Shown in pieces: positions 1-7,500 of a DNA stretch of 10,437 nucleotides. The notes beneath the pieces are model-generated. The model did no database searches. It was not told where the DNA came from and saw only the letters and a program-made list of their open reading frames with translations. Position 1 is the stretch's first letter. Every line of letters begins with the position of its first letter. The translations under genes and the position numbers were made by a program. Source of the DNA: Saccoglossus kowalevskii (lineage: Eukaryota; Hemichordata; Enteropneusta; Harrimaniidae). Where the stretch lies: contig NW_003135833.1 of NCBI RefSeq assembly GCF_000003605.2, positions 35,460 to 45,896 of the forward strand. Direction: 5' to 3'.

Positions 1-94
1 CGTAAAGGAAACGGCGTTGCTTCGATGATGTGCGGCTATAGACGACTGATTTTGAAGCGTTCCATCCACATTGGACGGCGCCTTCTCATGCCAA

Positions 95-110
95 CCCCCC
101 CCCCCCCCCC
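95..110. repeat. Homopolymer C16 tract
   Basis: Sixteen uninterrupted C residues follow GCCAA. Tracts of this kind are prone to length variation and sequencing error; no function is inferred. Confidence 0.95.
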
Positions 111-218
111 TAACAATGGTACCATTATTAGCCCTATAAAATGCAAGCTCTTGTAACCAAATTTAAAAAACACTTACATGTATCATATGAGTGAATGTCA
201 GTGTCAACTTTTTACTTA

Positions 219-484
219 TTCGACTTCTCTTGAAAACTGCAATTCTTATTGCTTTGATACTTGGTATATATGTATGTACCTTGGGCAGACCTCTCTTAGA
301 TTTGTTCATTTCGTCATGATATCTTCAATTCTCTATTTTTGATGAATATTATTGTTATTTTTGGTAAAAAGTTATATTTTCAACTTCTTGTTGAAAACAG
401 CAAGTCTGATTGCTTTGATACTACATGTATACATATAAGTACCTCAGGTGGACCTCTCTCAGATTTTCTCATTTTCTAATGATA
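219..484. repeat. Two diverged direct copies of a ~105-bp sequence
   Basis: Copy 1 (219-321) and copy 2 (379-484) run in the same direction, offset by about 160 bp. Shared blocks in the same order are TTC(G/A)ACTTCT, TTGAAAAC, ATTGCTTTGATACT, a TATA-rich segment, GTACCT, GGACCTCTCT or its GCAGACCTCTCT variant, AGATTT, CATTT and ATGATA. The copies are clearly diverged, so this is an old local duplication or two insertions of the same repeat. I see no coding potential in either. Confidence 0.75.
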
Positions 485-788
485 ATTAGTGTTACAGGGC
501 AACAACATAACACCCAGATAGTACCAGTATGTGTTTAAAATTTTTCAAAAGATGTTTTCTAGAAAGTCAAAGATAATATTGTGAAATTTGTAACTGTAAA
601 ATTAATTTTTTTCCTTACGTTACAAAAACAGTCATCTCCACAAAATGTCAAGTATTCCATTAAATTTACAGTATCATTTTAGCACGATTTTTTTCTATAA
701 AATATTAACATTTCAAAAGGCGGTTAATAACTTGACCAATTATTCAATTCCTTGTTTCCATTGTGCAAAATTTATATAGAACAGAAAA

Positions 789-1163
789 TACTGTAAAACA
801 TGTCTTTTTCGCGAGCATGTCTTTGTAGCGAGAGAACTAATTCGCTAATTTAAGATGTCGCTAATGACTTCATTATAAATTCAAAATGGAGGCCAAACAA
901 CATCTTTTTCTTCACACACACACTTTGTAAACAACACAGAAAACATAATAATTTTGAGCGCTACCTTATTACCCTTGACAGTTTTTCTTTGTTTTTATGG
1001 AGGTGGTAACTGCGCATTTGTTTTGGCAGGCGACAGACTAGTATTGTGAAAACAGGAAATCAACAAAGACAAGAGAGATTCGCTAAATCAACATTTCGCT
1101 ATTACGTCATTTTACCACAATTCGCTAAAATAGTATGTCGCTTTTTCAACATGTTTTACAGTA
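789..1163. mobile_element. MITE-like element, TACTGTAAAACATGT terminal inverted repeats
   Basis: The left end (789-803) reads TACTGTAAAACATGT and the right end (1149-1163) is its exact reverse complement, 15 bp. Similarity continues inward weakly through a T-rich run to a CGC motif. If the outer TA is the target duplication, the repeat itself starts CTGTAAAA. The 375-bp interior has no open frame of note, so the element is non-autonomous. Subterminal zones carry repeated TTCGCTAA/GTCGCTAA octamers (near 808, 841, 857, 1079, 1095, 1121 and 1137). Shorter elements at 3748 and 4320 share the terminal TACTGTAAAA. The transposase class is unknown; TA ends would fit a Tc1/mariner-type enzyme. Confidence 0.8.
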
Positions 1164-1355
1164 GCATGAAGACTGTTCAGAATACCAGCTGATTCTAAAG
1201 TTTGATCGGGGAAAGATGTATTGAATGTAGATATTGGAAATTATGATTTTTTTTGAAACTCCATAGGTAGTAGTGCAGTGGTGGATGTATAATAATGAAT
1301 TTTTATTTCACTAATGTGTCGGTACTTACCGGTAACTGATTTCTGTCGTCATCAG

Positions 1356-1594
1356 GTACTTGACTTGCAGACGCATATTGAGACAATGAACGTCTGGTAT
1401 GAGCCTGAAAATCGTAACATCACGCTGAAGGACATTTGTTTCTCGCCGTTACATCCGGACAATAACAACTGTACGATTGAGAGCGTTTTGCAATATTACC
1501 AAAATAGCCATGACCAGCTTGATATGGTAGCAATGGACCCATCGGGATTTTGGCAAGTTGCGGATTATCACGACCATTTTATGTACTGTTCAAT
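1356..1594 (+). CDS. NPC1: NPC1 exon a: second luminal domain, first part
   Basis: The acceptor is ATCAG at 1351-1355 and the donor GTAAGT starts at 1595. The exon starts in phase 0 with VLDLQ and ends with two bases of a split codon. It encodes about residues 443-518 in human numbering, in the luminal domain between TM2 and TM3. Conserved motifs include [14 protein letters not shown] and [13 protein letters not shown] and NCT sequons are visible. The upstream in-frame ATG at 1314 is intronic and is not a start. The last full codon (TCA) and split ATG replace the human Val-Arg before APASLND. Confidence 0.95.
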
Positions 1595-4500
1595 GTAAGT
1601 TTCAGTCTCAAATAGATCACTTTTATGACCTCTAAATTTCACACATCCTGGTACTTTTGGTGGTATGACAGCATCACAAACAAGCACAATTGAGGCGTTT
1701 TTTTGTGCACAACAGAAGTATTTTACTCAAGTTGCTAAAAGTCTTGAAAAGTATGTCAAAATATAAATAAAATAAATTCATTTTTGATTTTCATGCCACC
1801 AAAAGTACCAGGATGTGTAACCTTTAGGGGTTATAAAAGTGGTCTATCGCAAAAAAAAACAAAAAAAACATTCAAGTTTGAACCCCACTGGCTGTACACT
1901 GTTCGGAGATAATATAGATGAGTTATGTTTTTTTGTTTTCACACGTAGGGCACCAGCTTCTTTAAATGATACAACACCATTACATCAGCCATGCTTAGCA
2001 ACTTATGGGGCACCAGTATTTCCATGGGTTGTACTGGGAGGATATGATGGTATGTATTTGTTATCTTATTTGGCTCATTGTGCCAGCTAGTTATTGTGTT
2101 CATTTGGTTTAATGGGCGAGTTTCCTCATGTACCACTTATTATGTATGTCACATGGGACCCATATCGAACACAATTTGTTGTGACAACCATCGTCCTATC
2201 TGTCATCTGTGTGTCAAAAGTGATTTAATAACATGATGTTTTAATTGAAGTTGATCCACCTAATTATGTAAATTAGTTAATTAAAAACTGCCAAACTGTC
2301 AGTTTCTTTTAAATTATTGACATCATTGATTTATACATGCTGGTCTGAGATCAGTTGTAAAATTCATATGGGGTTTGAAATATATAAAATAGAAATGTTC
2401 ATCATCAGAGACACTGTTCGCCCTTATTATTATTATTTACCCTTGATTGTTGATTCTTGACATTTGATTGTATTGCAGCCACTAATTACAACAATGCAAC
2501 TGCCTTAGTCATCACGTTTGTTGTGAATAACTACTTAGCTGAAGGTGCCAATGATACAACCACTAAGAAATTAGATATGGCAATGGCATGGGAAAAGGCA
2601 TATTTGGATTTTATATCTGATTACAAGAATGAAAATCTTAGTATTGCTTACTCGTCTGAGGTGAGACAGTTTCCAACATGTTCGTTTTGTTTTGTTTTGT
2701 CTTCTTGTCAGTGAGTAACTCTGTCTGTCTGGCTGTGTCTGTTAGTTTGAAGTAGAATTGTATGCATGAATTTAATGAATTCATTTCATATAAATCTTTC
2801 CGACATTGTTGGTATTTTTGTCTTCTATTCAGTGAGTGACTCTGTCTTTTCGGCTGTGTCTGTCAGTCTGTCCTGTTGGCTGTTTGAAGTAGAATTGTAT
2901 GCGTATGTAATAATGAATTCATTTTCATGTTCATCTTTTTTTATTTCTTCGTACTTAGCGTTCTATTCAAGATGAGTTGGTTCGTGAAAGTGATTCTGAC
3001 ATTATGACGATCCTTGTTAGTTATCTATTGATGTTTGCGTACGTTGCTGTTACGCTGGGAAAGCTCACGAGTTGTCAGCGATTTATGGTAAGTAAGAAAT
3101 ATACAATATAGATGGCAGTGTGCTGCATGATATCTGTTTTATTTATAGAGAATGAGACAAGTATCAATAGAATACCAGACAGTCTCCTTCCACTCTGGTT
3201 GACCTCCCAGCAACTTGCTTTATATAGTCTGAAAAAAAATGTGGAGTCTGAGGTTCAAACCCTCATGGCACATTTTTTGTTAATCTTCAGCGTTGTTTCT
3301 AAATGTCATGAGTCTGTTACCATGGTAATTTAGTTGTGAAAATAGCTTTTTTCACTTATTCTTTGTCACCTTTCAAAAAATAAACTTGCCAAAGAAGAAA
3401 TTTTGTCATTTTCATTCTAAGTTGACAATGAATTTGTAGAAAAATTCAAAATGTTGGCGAAACAATTATGACTTTCAAAGCGTTTTTTTTTTTTTTTTAT
3501 CGATTTTAGATTCCAGATGTGGTAATGTATAACATGTAATCTTGTTTATTCAGATTGACTCTAAGATTAGTCTTGGACTGTCGGGAGTGTTGATTGTACT
3601 CTGTTCTGTGGGCGGTTCTCTCGGTATCTGGGGATATGCTGGCATACCGACAACACTGATTGTTATAGAAGTCATGCCATTCTTAGTGCTTGCTGTCGGT
3701 GTGGATAATATATTTATATTGGTACAGACATACCAGGTAAATAAAGCTACTGTAAAATACTTTATTTTAACTGGAATTAATTTTCACTGTAAAGACTTTG
3801 ATGAAATTAAATGAAATATAGGAAAAAAGATATTTCAGACTAAAAAGAATCATTTACAATACAGTCAAACCTGTGTATAGTGACGACCACCCAAAGAACT
3901 TATAAACAGGGGGTTGGATTATTTTTTTTATCTTTCACCAACTAGTATATTTGACATATTTGATCAAAAGTTGATCAAAATCAAATAAGTTTGACTTGAA
4001 AATATTAATTATTATTTTGGTTACTAAACATAGGCGAATATGCAAAAGTATTGCTGAAAGGGTGGTCTCATGTTCAGTTTTTCAATACAGTTTCCTGAAC
4101 ATAGTGGGTTTTAAGCGAGTGTGCAGGAGTTTCCATGTTTTACTGGCAATGTGTTAGCATAGGGAAAACTACTAAATATCTTTTCTATTTTTCCAAATGT
4201 TTCAGGCACATTGTTTGATTTTCTTGAGTTTAAAAATAGTTGTTTTTTTTTCGATTGAACAGATCATGGTTTACTTTTCCTCTTAGCGTCCCATATATAA
4301 AGTAATCCACATAAAGTAATACTGTAAAATAATTTATTTTAGCAGGAATTAATTTTCTGATATAGAAAAAAAGGTATATTCGCTGGATTTTATTTTCACT
4401 GAATTATTCCTTCAAGCGAAACTAAAATATTTTACAGTACAAATGTATAAAGTTTATCTCAAAAATTAGGTTCATGACGTGACTTTCATTGCAAGCCTTG

Positions 4501-7500
4501 CATTATTAGTTGCCAATGTTTCCTCATGTAAAAGCTGCTCATTTATGACCAGCATCCAATAGTGTCACATGCCTGTTTTTGTTAGGGCAATAAAACGACC
4601 ACCAAACAAAATAGCTACAGTTCTTTATTCTTAAAAACATGGAAATGTATATTTACTAATTTTTACCCGGCCACTTTTTTTCAAGTCATGCGAAATTTGT
4701 ACTACAGTTTCTCGTTGATGTTAGAAATACAATAAATAATCCGTGATTGCTTTTGATAACTTGTTTACAGCGTGATACACGGATGCCTTATGAAGATAGA
4801 GCCGATCAAATTGGTCGAGTTGTGGGTGACGTTGGTCCAAGCATGTTATTAACAAGTTTATCAGAATCTGTGGCCTTCTTTCTCGGTAAGACCCTAACTT
4901 TTTTTTAAATATATATTATATACAGTTATGTTATGAGGTAGTGGTGTTCACCTCACATCAGCAAGATAAAAATAGTCTTGAATAGTCTTTCCAGTTATCA
5001 GTGCAAGTTTAAAGAATATTTGCATACATATCAAAAAGATTTATATTATGCTAGGTTAAGTTATTAGCACCTCTAATATTTCCTATCATTTTTTTGATCA
5101 GCCGAGGGGTCTTACAGATGAACAGAAACATGGATAGAATCAGCATCAATATATCGAGTAGGGGTTACATTTCATAAAAGTAGGGGGTGAAACTGTCCAT
5201 TCTCACATTTCATTATCGATAAAACTAAACAATCCATGCTGAATTTCTTGTAAATGAATGATGAAATTGAGAGGATTTTGCACTTAAAGCGGGAGGGTCA
5301 TCACCTGTGCACTCGCGGGAATTGAGTCCCAAGCGACGATAACAACACACACTAAAAACGCAAAGGCTCATGGGTAGACGCTTGTTTGTAAACAATGACA
5401 CGTTATGGCCATCTGATGCATGCGCAGGTGACGACTACCCCGCTTTAACTCAGTAACAGCCCCAAGTATCCTAACAGCGCTTAACATGCAGGTTGTGTCG
5501 TAATGTAACTGTCGATGTTACTGTGACTGTAAATTTGTTTCATGCTCTGAGTCAGTAGGATAATTGACTGACAGTACAGCTGTATTGCAGCAATGTTGAG
5601 TTGCCTTTGAATCTGATAACGATCTACTTGCTTCCTGAAAACAACATTGCATGCAACACAGCTATATTGTTAACCAATCAGCTGACGATATCACTGACTT
5701 GCTGTACAAAACAAATATTGAAGATTCCCACTCACTTATCAATCACATATATTCTTTTTGTGTCCTGTAGGAGCCTTGTCAACAATGCCCGCTGTCAAAG
5801 CATTCTCACTCTATGCTGCCACCGCAGTATTTATTGATTTCATTTTACAAATCACGGTGTTCGTTGCGGCGATGTCCCTGGATGCTAAGCGACAAGATGC
5901 TGGACGTTTTGATGTTTTCTGTTGCCTACCAAACTCTAAGAAAGAGCCTGGACCCAAAGAGAATGGCATACTTTATTCGTTTATGACAAAATACTATGCA
6001 CCTTTCATTATGAAGAACTGGCTGAGACCATTCATTGTAAGTTCCTTATTTTTCACAGTGACATTGGTGTGTATAATATTTTGAAGATTAGCATAGTGTT
6101 TTAAAACAGTTCAGAGTATCTGTGTTTTAGCACAACAGTCATCACATTATTTCTTGCTATGTATGGGTCCCAAATATAATGTAGGAAATTACAAAATTTA
6201 TGGCTAAAAAACAAACGAAAAAACAAACATTGTTACAGACAACAATGATAAATAAAAAACAAGAACAAATTTAACAATATAAATTTCTAAGATTTTATGA
6301 ATAAAAACTCCTAGACTGTAGGCATTGAAACTAATGTTGTACAACATGTATAGAATGTCTTGTTTACACAAAATTCTAGCAAAGACTGACATTATTTCTA
6401 TGGTGTCAAATTTGACATATGTATATCAAACCTAAATTTGTCATCAGTATTTAATATTTAATGTTGACATTTGTGTTAAGTGATTCTTGTGGAGATCTCA
6501 TAGGAATTCCATTTTCTGTGTTTGTTTGTTGTGTCATTTCTCCAAATGTGACTCAGTTTGTTCATATTTACAGGTTATTTTCTTTGTCTTCATGTTCTGT
6601 GCTAATGTTGTTCTCATGACAAAAGTTGAGGTTGGACTAGATCAGCAGCTTTCTATGCCTGAGGTAAGAATAATTAACAGTAGAAGAGATTGTGAAGTAC
6701 ACTGTAGAAGAGGCTGTATGCATGACCCTTTAAAGGTCACACATCCTAGATTTTTTGGGGGTAGTGTTTTCATAGCTACCATATTTGCTCTTGTAGAAGC
6801 ATATGTGTGTCTATAGTGGAAATAAATTATATTTTATTAATTGACATACAATACTGTAGGTTTACACAGGTCTTTATATGGGAGTGTACTTTTAATAGAA
6901 CAAATACGGTATTGGACTTCCAATAGCAATACAAATGCATGCTTTTTTTAAAGAGATTTTCTTCTAATGGAGTAATTACAGCTCTCCCAAGATACCAATA
7001 AGCTTAGCATAAATCCAACAGTTTACTGGACTCGGAGTTCATATCTAACTGCTATATAGCTATTTAAAAAAAAAAATGTTTTCTTTTTCCATCAGAATTC
7101 TTATGTTCTTGATTATTTTGATTATCTGAATAAATACCTGAATGTGGGACCCCCAGTGTATTTCGTGACTAAGGAAGGATATGATTTCACTGAAGTCAAG
7201 AATCAGAATATGATCTGCGGAGGCTCAGGTTGTAACGATGATTCCTTAACGTCACAAGTTTACCATGCTTCTCAGATGCCCAACTAGTAAGTTTCAGTTT
7301 TCATTTATGTGATGGTTTGCCATGTGCCCTCTAGCAGGACTGATTTTGTAGTGTTCCTGTGTCAAAATGGAATCCCCCAAAAACTAGTTCAGGCAGTTTG
7401 TTGACTGCTTGAGAGATCAATCTTCAAGAAAAAATCAAATTTTATATGTGGCTGTACAGGAGACTTGATGCAGGAACAAAAATGTTGTGATTTTTTTTTT

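Larger units (their letters stand above)
1..1355. other. Non-coding sequence upstream of the first visible exon (presumed intron)
   Basis: I see no NPC1 exon here. The preceding coding sequence, ending just before the VLDLQ motif, must lie further upstream. The region is AT-rich, apart from the first 95 bp, which are richer in GC and open in one frame on each strand but match nothing I recognise. It contains a C16 run at 95-110, two diverged copies of a roughly 105-bp sequence (219-321 and 379-484) and a 375-bp inverted-repeat element (789-1163). The acceptor at 1354-1355 (ATCAG) closes the intron. Confidence 0.75.
3737..4770 (+). other. NPC1: Intron e (GT-AG, phase 0), rich in inverted-repeat elements
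   Basis: At 1,034 nt this is the longest intron in the window. The donor GTAAAT is weaker than its neighbours' and the acceptor is TTTACAG. It contains a half copy (3748-3800) and a full copy (4320-4439) of a TACTGTAAAAT element, and a degenerate CAGTCAAACCTGT element (about 3860-4090). The TACTGTAAAAT half copy starts only 11 bp after the donor. The rest is AT-rich with no gene. Confidence 0.9.

Noticed and set aside
1314-1598. Apparent complete 94-residue gene starting at ATG 1314
   Set aside because: The NPC1 match starts at VLDLQ after an AG at 1354-1355. The first 14 codons are intron, and the stop lies inside the GTAAGT donor.
1839-2136. Open frames on both strands over exon b
   Set aside because: The plus frame is intron-exon read-through (exon b is 1949-2049), and the minus frame is its antisense shadow without family resemblance.
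3240-3270. tRNA-like T-arm (GGTTCAAACCC), possible tRNA gene or tRNA-derived SINE
   Set aside because: No A box, acceptor stem or cloverleaf could be built upstream or downstream, and no tail or duplication is visible.
3112-3333. 73-residue open frame within intron d
   Set aside because: It lies wholly between a strong donor and acceptor, has no recognisable domain and has no splice or homology support.
5601-5837. 78-residue open frame crossing into exon g
   Set aside because: It enters the exon in a different frame from the NPC1 match and its upstream part is intronic.
6204-6392. Minus-strand 62-residue open frame
   Set aside because: It is low-complexity translation of an AT-rich intron with no domain or conservation signal.
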